Assembly (NCBI RefSeq): GCF_905147365.1
Contig: NC_056407.1
Coordinates: 22,241,980-22,305,979 of the forward strand
Length of the DNA stretch: 64,000 nucleotides
Direction: 5' to 3'
Origin: Aricia agestis
Lineage: Eukaryota; Arthropoda; Insecta; Lepidoptera; Lycaenidae
The position numbers and the translations under genes are program-made. Below, one piece after another: positions 38,001 to 46,720 of this stretch. Under the pieces are notes generated by a model. The model was given only the letters and a program-made list of their open reading frames with translations. It made no database searches and was not told where the DNA came from. Within the stretch, counting starts at the first letter, position 1, and every line of letters starts with the position of its first letter.

Positions 38001-41000
38001 GCGAATTCCCAAAAACTGAACACAGAAAATTCAACCTTAAGAGGATACACCAGGGGCTAGAGAAATGAAAAAAAAGTACGTGTAATATCTATAGCTGTCT
38101 CCCTTACCTCAAGCCACATATACCACAGAACGCGATAGAGACAACTGCAGAAAATCAACGATTCGTTGTCCCCTGATTCCTTCTCCAAAACTTAACCCAT
38201 TTAAGTACTTTTTTCAGTAAAGATTAAAGAAAGGCTTGAGCTGTGTTCCTATGTTTTTTTTTTGTATAATCTAGCCAAATCTGTTTTCTGGATGTTTGAA
38301 CACAGCAGAAAATCTGGCAATTTTTTTGGGTTTTTGAACGTTTATATCTTATTTAATAATTAAAATTGTGAAAAAAAAGAAAACACAACACAACAAACAG
38401 GGACATTGTATTTGTGGCCGTAGAAATTCAGGAAAAAAATTATAACTCTACTAGCATTATCCAGGGAGGACAGGGGACAACATTTGTATGGAAAAAAGGG
38501 CAGTGTGGACTCCTCTTAACTCCAGAGCGTAACGCATATATTAGTTCTGCGAGACCATCAGCGTTGTTCGGGCGCAGTCACGCGAATTCGCGCGCCTTTT
38601 TAAATTCTCAGAAGTAATAAAGTGCGTTAACGCTTTGGAGTTATGGTTAAATTTGTTATATTTAGTTTTAATAATTCGCTTCGATGCGCTTCGACTCTGC
38701 GCTAGTATAAATTGACCCTAAGCCCGGGCGTGCACTAGCGGCCAGGTCGCGGCGGCCATCGAGATAGATACCTTAGTTATATGAAACCGCGATAGACCGC
38801 GCGCACCTGGCCGCAACGCGACCTGCGGCCACACCATACTTTCGCTGGCCGCCGCGACCCTGGCCGCTAGTGTGCGCCCGGGCTTAGTCGTAATCTGTCG
38901 GCTGGGTTTGATATTTAAACATGATCGAATTACGTAAATCTGGCATCTGCCTATGAATCAATTACTTCTCTGATAGTACATATTGAGGAAAGAATCTTCA
39001 TACAAGGAAGAATTCCGCCTTTTAATGTCAAACCTTCCCCATTAAATTCAACAGACCCGGGGGCAGTCTATGTGCATTGTGCATGTCTAATAAAATATAT
39101 TAAATCAGAATGCAAGGCAGTCTGCACGCAAAGAAGGGCATAATATGGACATACACATTAGTCATAATGTGCATTATATACGCATACTCACATATACATT
39201 ATACAAGTATATGTGAGTATGCGCATAATATTGTGGACATTCACATAATTTACGTAGAGGTCTGTTTTAGTGGCACTATTAAGAGAAACTCGTGTGCCCA
39301 TTTTTATTAACATTGTTTTTATGTTTGTCAGGTGAAGGATCCTCTAATAGTATCACACTGGAATGCTCTCAACAGTCCGACACAATCGTGTGTCAAAATT
39401 AACATCATGGCTTATGGGTAAGTTCATTTATACGATTATTATTATTGTTTGCAGCTACTGCACTCCAAAGCATAACGTGGTAGAGCCATGCTTCGGCACG
39501 AATGGGCCGGCTCGACCGGAAAAATACCACGGGCTCACAGAAAACCGGCGTGAAACAGCGCTTGCGCTGTGTTTTGCCGAGTGAGTTTACCAGAGGCCCA
39601 ATCCCCTACCCTATTCCCTTCCTTACCCTTCCCTATTCCCTCTTAAAAGGCCGGCAACGCAACTGCAGCTCTTTTGATGTTGCAAGTGTCCATGGGCGAC
39701 GGAAGTTCCTTTCCATCAGGTGACCCGTTTGCTCGTTTACCCCCTTATTACAAAAAAAAAAGCAAAATTGTGCTGACTGTTGACCATAATCAAAAAATCT
39801 GCTTTAATTACGGTACATATTTAATTAAATCATGTTACAATATAATTCAGTGGTTTCTTTTTAATATTTTGACGCTAGCCAATCAAAAGCGCTAGTGAAC
39901 AGATAATCATCTATCAAAACCTCTCAGATACCAGGGATTAGTACTGAACACCTGAATTACATTGACATAAGTAGATGGCACCTGCACTGTTAATTTTAAC
40001 ATTTTAAGCTATTGCATAGCTTTTATCGCCGGCTTTGAGCGCGGCGACCGAATCAGTCAGCGGTGCGGCGTTGCCAGATTTCGGCACAGTGTTTGTGTGG
40101 GTGCGACTAGACGTATGCGAATTATAATTGTATAAGTTGATAAAATATGCTATGCAAAAGTTTTAACGCGGTAGTTCCCGAGCGCCACACGTATTTTTGT
40201 GATCTATGCAATATAAATTAAACTTAATTCATTCGCATTGTCAGGTACGACGCGGTGTGCCGCACGTCGCTGGTCGTGCACGTGGGCGAGAAGACGCTGA
40301 AATGTATCTGCCGCGACGGCAAGGTGCGGCACTTGTCTTACGAGCTCCAGGAGCTACGGGATCTCATATTCTGTCAGGTCAGTGGCGAGCCAGCTAATCG
40401 CACAGTTGTCAACACGGAATGCGGCGCGTACAGTGCGGACGAATGTGCAGTATTCACATCATTTCATACAGAGAATTCTAGAATGCGGCGCGTTCGTGCT
40501 GATAAATGTGCGAATACCAGCTGCTGTAGTCTGTCTTTTTACCGAGCTGTGTTTTTAAGGGCCAACCCACACGTACCACAACCACACGACATCGCAACGA
40601 CAAAATGTCGTCGAGCTGGTTACGTGTGAATGGTGTCGCTACAGCTTTTTGTAGTTGCGTTGTGGTAAGCAGCAGCTTCTTATATAATAAAAGAATGTGT
40701 GAAAAGTTCAAGTGCCTACCTCTTGCGGTGCCATTATTGATATGGAGCGAAAAAGGCCGAAAAAATCACGTTTGTTGTATGAGAGCCCCCCTGAAATATT
40801 AATTTTATTTTGTTTTCAGTATTTGTTGTTATAGCGGCAACAGCCAACAAATATACACAATCTGTGAAAATTTCACAAGTCTAGCTATAGCGGTTCTTGA
40901 GATACAGCCTGGAAACAGACAGACGGACAGACAACGAATTCTTAGTAATAGGGTCCCGTTTTTACCCTTTGGGTACGGAACCCCAGAAAGCGTCAACCCG

Positions 41001-42539
41001 GGCTGACTCACCCCGCACGATTGTTCTGTCTAGACGTGTCCGTTGGCCGACGCCCGACTGTAAGTTCCATAGACTGTGACAATAGAATGGTCAGTTTCAA
41101 GGATGGGTCACTATCACTCACGGTTTTGTTTACGAAAACCTACCTACTATATCCAAGGAAAATGATTTATGAAAATAACACCGTCTATGTGCCTATGAAC
41201 AGCCTGCAGTAGTCACTTAGCAATCTTACTATCTCGTCTCTTGTCAAACTGCTGTTTCCGTATCAGACAAAGCACTACTTTTGACACACTTTTATGCACT
41301 ATACAGTATAACTATTTCATTGTTCTTAGAGTTCGGTGACCTCGCGTGAACGTGCCGACAATGTACGTACCTATTTGCGTGCGAATGAATTAAAACTAGA
41401 CAGTCAATCCTAATTAGCTGGATAGCAGAATGAGAATTAATTTACAGCTAGAATTTCTACGATATTATGTGTATTGCAATATTAAAATATGCAGATATGA
41501 GTCTATTGCAAACTATTATACAAACGAAAACAGGATATTCAGGTTAAAATCATTAAAACTTAACTTCCTGTTATGTATCTCCATTTTGCAGTCTTGGACC
41601 ACTTGTTTTAATCTTGAGGACAATTATTTCTGTCGTACAAGAAAAAACATTAACATTTAATAATTTTATTTTTTTCAACAAAATAACATTTTTTTTTAGA
41701 TATACCAACACCAAATGACTGCGGTGCAAGCAGTGGGTCGGTGCATGGGTTGGCAGCTCCTTGCCAGCAGCTCCCACATGGGCTCCGGCCCCGTGGAACC
41801 CCTCGGGAACGCCTCTTCGTGTCTTCTTGCCTCTCCCAACGGTAAGGCCTAACAATTTGTACTATTCAGTGCGGTATGTTCGACGACATTCATACTTAGC
41901 CATTTCTTTTACTTCGTCGACAATTTGTTCCCTAACTCTTTATTGAGTTAAGCTTATCTCTAATTGTCCAGTTTCTGAAGTGTTTTGGCAGCAGTTTATC
42001 TATTCACTGGAGCATTTGATTGGCAAACATGTAAACCAATCAAGAACACCATTGAAAAAATAAACTAATGTGAAAAAAACTCAAAAACTGGACATACACC
42101 TCTTGGAGGCTTACTGAGTACTAATATAGCACAGTTTAACATAACATATTGTTCCATCCATTTTAAACTATAGACGACAATATATTTCTTTCTACACTTA
42201 ATCTAAATCTATCTTTATCAGTCCATTGTTACTTTAATTTTAGTAGATAAGGTTCTTTGGTATAGGAGACAATTTTGGCAATTTAATATTTATTTAAAAA
42301 CGAAAAAAATCTTTGCAGGTGACCGCATGATTGCCATACGATGTGAGCCGTCAAGAGGAATACAAGTGTTTATAGCTCAATCACCTCGGAAAGACTTTTT
42401 TGTTAGTGAACTGGTACAAGACAAGAAATGGGAAAACCTGGGTGGAGCATTCAAAGAAGTTATTTTAGAAAAAATGGAGGGCAAGAACTTTTTAAATAAA
42501 ATGGAATTACTGATGGCCTGCTTGAGTAGTCCGTCATAG
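26517..42539 (+). CDS. MED17: Mediator complex subunit 17 (complete, 12 exons)
   Basis: Exons: 26517-26605, 26687-26939, 27043-27324, 28160-28295, 28714-28931, 31077-31154, 31963-32119, 37721-37857, 39332-39417, 40245-40377, 41700-41841, 42319-42539. All introns are GT-AG with matching phases; the joined frame is 1932 nt, 643 aa plus TAG, close to the usual MED17 length of about 640-650. Diagnostic segments: PLSMSENLTRLAQKIDFS (31-48), LWPWDSVRNKLRNALTE (81-97), LRLRQNWRLKKV, GDLSYRTAG, KLEAAQNVLFCKELFARL, IPHIVVGNQI, and the C-terminal KMEGKNFLNKMELLMACLS. MED17 is a core scaffold of the Mediator head module that links transcription factors to RNA polymerase II in the nucleus. Introns 3, 5, 6, 7, 8, 9 and 10 are loaded with transposons; intron 7 is 5.6 kb. 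Confidence 0.97.
27436..27689. mobile_element. MITE with long inverted arms in MED17 intron 3
   Basis: Arms begin AAGGGCCGTGCCACAC and end at GTGTAGCGTGGCCCTT. Inner blocks such as TTTTAAACTTTATCTTCATT are exact inverted copies. About 254 bp, non-coding. TAA and TTA at the two ends may be part of the termini rather than a target duplication. Confidence 0.75.
27789..28134. mobile_element. Tigger/pogo-like MITE in MED17 intron 3
   Basis: The left end CAGTTATAGACCCCCGCTAA and right end TTAACGCGGGTCTACTG are inverted copies and are flanked by TA (27787-27788, 28135-28136). Both sides contain the (T)AATCCGACA motif just inside. Resembles the termini of pogo/Tigger elements (TA duplication, CAGTAGACCC-like ends). 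It ends 25 bp before MED17 exon 4. Confidence 0.75.
28418..28585 (-). repeat. LINE 3'-end fragment in MED17 intron 4
   Basis: ACTTTATTGCTCACATTAAA followed by GGGCAAGGGCGGCCTTATCC and GATCTCTTTTAGGCAACACT matches a very common lepidopteran retrotransposon 3' end, read here in reverse. No coding part is visible. Confidence 0.5.
29008..29060. repeat. (TA)n microsatellite flanking a TIR element
   Basis: A run of about 52 bp of TA dinucleotides immediately left of the element at 29061-30269; a shorter TA run (30269-30281) follows its right end. The element therefore appears to have inserted into a TA microsatellite. Confidence 0.85.
29061..30269. mobile_element. 1.2-kb element with about 350-bp terminal inverted repeats
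   Basis: The left end TTAGACCGGTTCAAAAAAAT and its reverse complement at 30250-30269 begin inverted arms that match for roughly 350 bp (to near 29410 and 29920), including AATATCTTCCTAGTAATGAA and CACTCCTTCAAAAGTTAT. The middle of about 510 bp is unique and AT-rich with no transposase. The flanking TA repeats make the target duplication unreadable, so the superfamily is open. Lies in MED17 intron 5. Confidence 0.85.
31370..31816 (-). repeat. GGGTTCCG-family dispersed repeat, in MED17 intron 6
   Basis: Reverse-oriented relative of 6845-7320: on plus it ends CTCGCACTTGGCCGGTTTTA and contains GGTAAAATGTGTCCCCCC and CAACTGAAACAAAAATTTTT. A 25-bp piece around ATACAAAAATGGAAAAATAA is duplicated in tandem (31382-31443). 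Confidence 0.7.
32216..33455 (-). mobile_element. 5'-truncated R1-clade LINE inside the Harbinger-like element
   Basis: Flanked by the 16-bp direct repeat AGGGTCAATTTATACT at 32200-32215 and 33456-33471, which duplicates part of the host element's terminus. The 3' end is A-rich (on plus TTATTTATTTTCTTTT). GC-rich relative to its surroundings. It contains only the end of ORF2 and a 3'UTR of about 430 bp. Confidence 0.85.
32643..33455 (-). pseudogene. C-terminal remnant of R1-type LINE ORF2
   Basis: The upstream part (33429-33270) encodes RNLYMGIVRSMCMYGAPIWA, typical of the region after the RT domain. The downstream part (about 33266-32643) continues RLQRTLAIRAVRGYHSISKD, then VLTGHGCFGRYL and the CCHC-like CHHCDDERDTTRHTLLACPAW motif found near the end of R1/TRAS-like ORF2. 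The two parts are in different frames, so one frameshift lies near 33264. The endonuclease and RT catalytic parts are absent. Non-functional. Confidence 0.8.
33590..34800. repeat. Stretch rich in GAGCGACTG-like motifs with strong GC hairpins
   Basis: Variants of TGAGCGACTG recur at irregular spacing: CGAGTGACTG (33597), TGAGCGACTGAG (33660), GAGTGACGAG (33675), TGAGCGACCT (33764), TGAGCGGC (33845), TGAGCAGT and TGAGCGCA (33909-33930), and inverted CAGTCGCTCAC and CAGTCGCTCGG (34770-34798). Two perfect GC hairpins lie at 34369-34391 and 34423-34470. It is internal to the Harbinger-like element. Function unknown. Confidence 0.4.
34369..34470. repeat. Pair of strong GC-rich hairpins
   Basis: GGAGCCCCGC-TAG-GCGGGGCTCC is a 10-bp perfect stem. 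About 32 bp further, GATGGCTAAGGCGGGAGC pairs perfectly with GCTCCCGCCTTAGCCATC around a loop of about 13 nt. They stand out against AT-rich flanks. Confidence 0.8.
34822..36357 (-). mobile_element. Degenerate Tc1-type transposon
   Basis: The termini ACACACCGGCAAAATTAG (34823 on) and its inverted partner CTAATTTTGCCAGTGTGTG (to 36357) are flanked by TA (34820-34821, 36358-36359). About 1536 bp, the usual Tc1 size. It carries a broken minus-strand transposase and sits inside the Harbinger-like element. Confidence 0.85.
35030..35995 (-). pseudogene. Tc1 transposase pseudogene
   Basis: The longest open part (35987-35661) encodes the second helix-turn-helix region of a Tc1 transposase: SASVVHRNFQRFRETGSY, RNLSEQVQDERVSDCTVRRRLKE and RRARLRFAREHQN. 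Then comes a stop. Reading on in other frames gives DDE-domain remnants: a 'VLYSDGSKF' block and, near 35220-35330, WPTDVDPIEDVW followed by a stop. Multiple stops and frameshifts mean it is dead. The N-terminal HTH start is not clearly preserved. Confidence 0.8.
36720..36800 (+). mobile_element. Helitron 3'-end fragment
   Basis: ATGTACGGTTTCCGCGCGAT, then GGCGGGTCGTCATATT and CTAG (36797-36800) followed by T. Matches the 3' end of the family seen inverted at 37406 and 51179. Confidence 0.55.
36925..37292. repeat. Palindromic element in MED17 intron 7
   Basis: Outer arms CAGCCTACCTAGCTTACGCC and GGCGTATGCTAGGTAGGCAG are inverted. An inner perfect-like hairpin is centred at about 37073, with GAGACGAGTAGTTACTCGTCTC and outer TTTTGACATT/AATGTCAAAA. 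A short (TG)n run lies at 37190-37203. No coding capacity; a MITE-type element. Confidence 0.65.
37406..37695 (-). mobile_element. Non-autonomous Helitron ending next to MED17 exon 8
   Basis: Minus-strand 3' end CTAG at 37409-37406, preceded by GCGGGCGTCAT and the GGTTCCCGCGCGATAAACGA block. The 5' end, near 37695, reads ACTAATATTATAAATGCG then GTGGCTGTCTGTC, as in lepidopteran Helitrons, although the terminal TC is not intact. It ends about 25 bp before the exon 8 acceptor. Confidence 0.65.
37972..38718. mobile_element. PIF/Harbinger-like MITE, copy 2, in MED17 intron 8
   Basis: 747 bp with termini GGGTCAATTTATACTAGCGC and its inverse (to 38718), flanked by TAA on both sides (37969-37971, 38719-38721). 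Subterminal arms match the element at 32201-36688, including CGCAGAGTCGAAGCG and the GCGTTAACGC block on the right. The interior has no transposase. Confidence 0.8.
38720..38886. repeat. GC-rich palindromic MITE abutting the Harbinger-like MITE
   Basis: The arms AAGCCCGGGCGTGCACTAGC (38720 on) and GCTAGTGTGCGCCCGGGCTT (to 38885) are inverted. They continue with GGCCAGGTCGCGGCGGCC against GGCCGCCGCGACCCTGGCC. About 166 bp. It begins exactly at the 3-bp duplication of the neighbouring element. Confidence 0.8.
39130..39262. repeat. Palindrome in MED17 intron 8
   Basis: GCATACTCACATATACATTA pairs with TATATGTGAGTATGC (39181-39222) and the pairing extends into outer ATTATGCGC/TATGGACAT-like blocks. 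AT-rich foldback, 70 bp before exon 9. Confidence 0.6.
39476..39766 (+). repeat. SINE-like repeat, near full length, MED17 intron 9
   Basis: Starts CGTGGTAGAGCCATGCTTCG, continues with GGGCCGGCTCGACCGG and GCGCTTGCGCTG, a CCCTA/CCCTT-rich segment, then AAAAGGCCGGCAACGCAACT, CCATGGGCGACGGAAGTTCC and GACCCGTTTGCTCGTTTACC, and ends in an A run. Same family as the copies near 3470, 46587, 51397 and 61951. Begins 58 bp after MED17 exon 9. Confidence 0.8.
40738..40992 (+). repeat. GGGTTCCG-family repeat, MED17 intron 10
   Basis: Contains TTGTTGTATGAGAGCCCCCC, GCGGTTCTTGAGATACAGCC, (GACAGACG)n and GGGTCCCGTTTTTACCCTTT, ending GGTACGGAACCCCAGAAA. Confidence 0.7.
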
Positions 42540-42577
42540 TTTAGTTTTTAAGGATAATTTATAATTTCTTTTATATG

Positions 42578-42583
42578 AATAAA
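42578..42583 (+). terminator. Polyadenylation signal of MED17
   Basis: AATAAA 39 bp after the MED17 stop codon, in an AT-rich 3' flank. Confidence 0.6.
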
Positions 42584-42599
42584 TATAATGAAAGTATGT

Positions 42600-43740
42600 C
42601 GATTTTTTTACTTATTTATTATACATAGAACTTATCCCAAGAATGCTTAGGATTAATGTTAAAGGTTTACTGAAGATTGTTCGTCCATTTATATCTATTA
42701 GCAAAATTAAATGATGCTGGAAGTCGATGTTTATCCCGAGATGTTAAATTTTGAGATGTTGCGTGGAGCTGGAAATAAAGAAAATGCAGTTAAGATAAGC
42801 CCTCATTCATAGGTAATACGCCCCAGCCCCGTGAAGCGTTTTTTTTATGGTAAAATAACTAGATTTAATTCCTATAAATTACTATCATCCCAGTAATAAG
42901 CTTTTTAGGTCCCAGGATGTGCCAAAGACAAACAAAAATACATGTTAAACTTAAAATAACCCACCCACTGGCTACAGTAGGGTAATATAAAAATTTTATA
43001 CACAAAGTTCCTTAAGGCGAGGATAAACCCCAATTTGTTATTCTGTGACTCCCGGTTTACCTAGTTCCAATATAATAACGAAGTGATAAAAAATAAGAGA
43101 TATAAAGCACAATATTCAAAATACCTTAAACCATAAACATTTTAATAAAATGTAATACTTTGGCTGTAATTAATTTACAAACTTACCTCCGAAAAAACTC
43201 TATTTCATCGAATTATAAGTATTAACTAGGATAATTGTACATTTTATTTGAATAAATTGTTAGTAAATCTATATTAAAAATTATTTAACTGAACAATTTT
43301 GTTTCTTAATATTTATTTCCAAAGATATTTAAAAAAAAAACATGAAAAATAGAGAAGATCCACCCGAGAACCTGTAGTTTTATGCTAAGCTAAAATGAAT
43401 CTTATTGAGATGCGTATACGTTTGGTCTTTGGTTGTGTGCAAGGTTATCGTTTTTGATTGAGATTAATCCCCGCCTTAATATTTAAACTTATGCTTGATC
43501 AAACAAAAACTCGTATGTAACTGCTCAACACAAATAGACATTTTATAGCTAACCATAATCCACCACTTGCTTACTATGGGTCGACTGACCACTTTTTCTA
43601 ATTTATCCAAAGTAAGTCATCATTGGATTACACATACATTTCATACCAAAAGATTTTTGGTATCGTTCCAAAAGATTAACATTAAAGTGAGTTATGGATA
43701 TTTGTAGTCCGATTGAATTTTTTTTCCTCGGAATGTGTAT
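42600..43740. other. Intergenic, MED17 to Rsf1 (left part)
   Basis: AT-rich, non-coding. No convincing repeat termini or exons seen. Confidence 0.4.
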
Positions 43741-43744
43741 AAGG

Positions 43745-43873
43745 GAGATCACAGACGGCACACTTTTTGTGTGATCGAGTCTGCAGCGCACATACAGTCT
43801 GCATAGCAGCGCCATGCAGACTGTGTGCGCCGCAGACTCGATCACACAAAAAGTGTGCCGTCTGTGATCTCTC
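43745..43873. repeat. 129-bp near-perfect palindromic MITE
   Basis: Arms of about 60 bp start GGAGATCACAGACGGCACAC and end in the reverse complement, with inner GATCGAGTCTGC and ATGCAGACTG blocks around a 9-nt centre (AGCAGCGCC). This would fold into one long hairpin RNA. Confidence 0.85.
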
Positions 43874-43892
43874 CAAGTCTGACCCTCGTGCT

Positions 43893-44116
43893 GTAGACAT
43901 AAAAAGGTCTTTCCCAAAGTGGGCGCTAACGCCCCCTTGTGGGTGCTGAAAGTCTATAGGGGGGGCGGTGTGGGACCCACAAAATGGGGGAGTGGTGTAG
44001 AGGCTTGGGGTGTGATTTATTTTATCTGGCTGTATTTTAAATTGAAACAATGGGGGCGCTAAAACATAATTTGTTCTCAAGGTGGGCAGTACACAAAGTA
44101 AGTTTGAGAACCCCTG
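43893..44116 (-). mobile_element. hAT-like MITE
   Basis: On the minus strand it begins CAGGGGTTCTCAAACTTACT (from 44116), a typical hAT/Charlie-type terminus. It ends with CCCACTTTGGGAAAGACCT (near 43909-43893). The flanks ACATAAAA (left) and GCATAAAA (right) fit an 8-bp hAT target duplication with one mismatch. No transposase. Confidence 0.6.
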
Positions 44117-44276
44117 GCATAAAATCTTAAATATCCAGACTATTATTGTAACCAACACTAAAATATAATCCCTTCATAACATCAAACAACTTCAGTTTTT
44201 AAATATATGTAGAGACATACTTATTTTAAATTAAAGTTTAGTTTATGGAACCACATCTATTTCACCTCAACATAAA

Positions 44277-44365
44277 TTAACCCATCAATCCCCAACCGGC
44301 AACCGGCTGCCACACATCAATTGAAAATGTATTGTGTCTGCGATACCCACGATGGAGGTGTGAAA
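44277..44365 (+). repeat. TTAA-CCCATCAATCC MITE end, copy 2
   Basis: Matches 24737-24800 (CCCATCAATCC, GGCTG, CAATTGAAAAT, TATTGTGTCTGCGA). TTAA precedes both copies, which would suit a piggyBac-type element; the other terminus was not identified. Confidence 0.4.
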
Positions 44366-44853
44366 AAAAAAAAAAAAACTACTATGAAAAGGACTACTTG
44401 AATTTTGAATGTTATAACAGCTAGCACATCTAAATAGAGAAACATGAAACAAAGAAACATTGCTATGTGCATGTGACATTTACTTTCATGTTCACGGTAC
44501 ACAGTATTTAGATTTTCAAATTACTATTCAATTTGCTTTTCATAAAAAAATATTTTTTCCCCAACTGTGTGTGAATCAGGAGAAATGTTGTTAAACAGAC
44601 AATGAATTTCAAATTAACATCTTACGGCGTCATTTGATATTTCATGCAATTATATGTTTGATGTTACAAAAACATGCACTTATTTTATAACCTAAAAATA
44701 TAAAGAAACTCACCTGGCAAGCTCCAACGTTTCGGGAATCAGTCTCAGTCTTCACAGCGCAAACCCCCAGTATTTAGCGATATTAAAATATTAAACACTC
44801 GGAAGGCTTCAGATAACGATAACACTAAACCTAACTATGAACTAGATTTAAAA

Positions 44854-45321
44854 TTAGAACCGATTGTGGGGCGACCTGGATCTGAAGTTACCGCCGCCGC
44901 CGCCGCCGCCGCTACCGCCGGAGCTGTAGCCGTTACCCTGCCGATTGTAGGGGCGGCCGCCGCCACCTCCGAACGACCTGCCTCCGGGGGGCCCTCCGAA
45001 TCCGCCACCGCCGCCGCGGCCTCTGAATCCGCCGCCACCCCGGCCGCCCCTAAAGTTGCCGCCGCCTCTGCGCGGGCCGTCCCTCTTTCTCGACAACTCC
45101 ACCTTCAAAGTCGCGCCCAACATCTCGAAACCGTTCATAGCGCTACACGCATCCTCTGCCTCCTGCATGTTTTCGAATTCAATAAACGCAAAACCTGGGG
45201 GATTTAGCGCAACCCACACAGAGTTCAGTTTCCCATATTTGTCAAATTCCCGTTCTAGGTCTTCCTTTTTGATGCCTTCCACCAATCCTCCGACGTACAC
45301 GCGCGTGCCTCCTGAACTCAT
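44854..45321 (-). CDS. Rsf1: RRM and glycine-rich splicing repressor (Rsf1-like)
   Basis: 155 aa in one coding exon. Residues 6-76 form an RRM: RNP2 VYVGGL (8-13) and RNP1 GFAFIEFE (43-50). Then follow SRKRDG, a GGGNFRGG-type RGG/glycine-rich segment (about 87-145) and the tail FRSRSPHNRF. The tail and the KYGKLNSVW stretch match Drosophila repressor splicing factor 1 better than the SR proteins x16 and Rbp1, because a true RS domain is absent. It is expected to bind RNA in the nucleus and antagonise SR-dependent splicing. The ATG at 45321 is chosen because upstream sequence looks like an intron acceptor (GATTTTAG before 45332). A 5'UTR exon probably ends at 45466 (ACAT|GTAAGT), giving a 133-bp leader intron. 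Confidence 0.88.
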   Translation of the reverse strand: MSSGGTRVYVGGLVEGIKKEDLEREFDKYGKLNSVWVALNPPGFAFIEFENMQEAEDACSAMNGFEMLGATLKVELSRKRDGPRRGGGNFRGGRGGGGFRGRGGGGGFGGPPGGRSFGGGGGRPYNRQGNGYSSGGSGGGGGGGNFRSRSPHNRF

Positions 45322-45332
45322 GATGTTATTTT

Positions 45333-45465
45333 CTAAAATCAAACAACGAACACTGTAAAAACCACGTTAGAATAGAGATAAATACACTCGGTATACAAGA
45401 TGTCGTCGCATCAATAACGATGCCACGCCACCGAAACATTGCAACGAAATTATTGATGTACTTAC
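45333..45465 (-). other. Predicted 5'UTR intron of the Rsf1-like gene
   Basis: On the minus strand the donor AAACAT|GTAAGT (45465-45460) and acceptor TTTGATTTTAG|AAAATAAC (ending 45333) frame a 133-bp intron just before the ATG. Inferred from splice signals only. Confidence 0.5.
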
Positions 45466-45739
45466 ATGTTTTAAGAAGTTTGTTTCAAGTCGATGTGGTC
45501 AATTTTTACATTAACTATTAAATTAAATAATTTCGTAAACAAATACAAAGTATTTATAAATAAAATTAAATAAAATAGATGGAGTTAATTAAAATTTTGT
45601 CTGATTGATCCATTCATCGACCTAAAAGGAAGAATGAGTGAAGTTAGATGTGTTACCAGTGAATAAAAATATAAAGTTGTCGTACTTACCACACTTTAAA
45701 ATTTGTTTACCCCACAAGGTAAGTAATTTTATTTTTTCT

Positions 45740-46272
45740 TTTCTAACAATTATTTGAGATCCCTACTAAGCCCTGGTTTTCTAAAATATTCCTCTCTAAA
45801 AATATAACAACATCAATTATTCGGATGAGACTGGGTCATATGTGCATTCCAACGCATCTTAGGAGAATTGGCGTTAAAGATGATTTATGTGACTGTGGAG
45901 AAGTAGGTGACTTAAACCACATTATCCTATCGTGTTCCCTCCATTATCATTCCCAACTGTATAATAAACTATCTTTAATCCCTATTCCATTTCCTACTTC
46001 TGTAAATATACTACTTGCTTCAAATGATAAATATGTATATAATTGTATATCTAATTACTTAACATTAAATAATATTAATATTTAGAATAAATTATATGTC
46101 ATTTAGTTTATTGTAGAATTTAATTATTTACCACACTGTTTTAATTAACTTTCTTCCAAATTCCGTTTCCTTTTATTCCTTCCGCCGCGCGCCGTTCCTT
46201 ACCTTTTTACCCTGTCTGTGGCACAATACGCATCCTTTGTGTCAAGTTGCCAAAATAGAAGAAAAAAAAAAT
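45740..46272 (+). mobile_element. 5'-truncated LINE tail
   Basis: An open frame from about 45765 to TAG at 46083-46085 encodes PWFSKIFLS, then RMRLGHMCIPTHLRRIGV and the zinc-finger-like CDCGEVGDLNHIILSC near the end of many non-LTR ORF2 proteins. A 3'UTR of about 175 bp and an A-rich tail (46259-46270) follow. No RT domain left; inactive. Clade not determined (jockey-like or I-like). Confidence 0.65.
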
Positions 46273-46586
46273 AATAACAATTATTTAATTATATTTTATT
46301 GAAGAATTAGAAATTCAAATAATATGTGCTGAAAAATTAAAGGTTACTTTTATTCATGTTATTTTTATTATCTGTGCCATCGCAGCATGCAAAAAAGAAT
46401 GATGTTGTTTAAAGTTCGGCTCCCAAGTTCCAACTTAAGTAATTAGGTATTCAATTACTGGCTCGCCGCATAGAGAACCTCACATTGTCCGTTTTCCATA
46501 CAATTTACGTCATGAAATTATTTGCTTTATAAATACTAATAAAATTTACTTGCAGACCAAAACCAAACCTTCAAGAAAAGAGCGTA

Positions 46587-46720
46587 TACCCTCTTAAAAG
46601 GCCGGCAACGCACCTGCAGCTCTTCTGATGTTGCGAGTGTCCATGGTCGACGGTAGTTGCTTACCATCAGGGGACCCGTTTGCTCGTTTGCCCCCTTATT
46701 TAATAAAAAAAAAAAAAACA
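46587..46720 (+). repeat. SINE-like repeat, 3' fragment
   Basis: TACCCTCTTAAAAGGCCGGC onward to CCCGTTTGCTCGTTTGCCCC and an A-rich tail. The 5' half is absent, as in the copy at 3470-3600. Confidence 0.75.

Noticed and set aside
43682..44158. 158-codon minus-strand frame
   Set aside because: Composed of an hAT-like MITE and a palindrome; the protein has no family features.
45322..45342. Extension of the Rsf1-like protein to an upstream in-frame start
   Set aside because: The extension begins with TTG, not ATG, and crosses a probable intron acceptor (GATTTTAG).
44866..45358. Ala/Pro/Thr-rich plus-strand frames
   Set aside because: Antisense shadows of the glycine-rich Rsf1-like coding exon.
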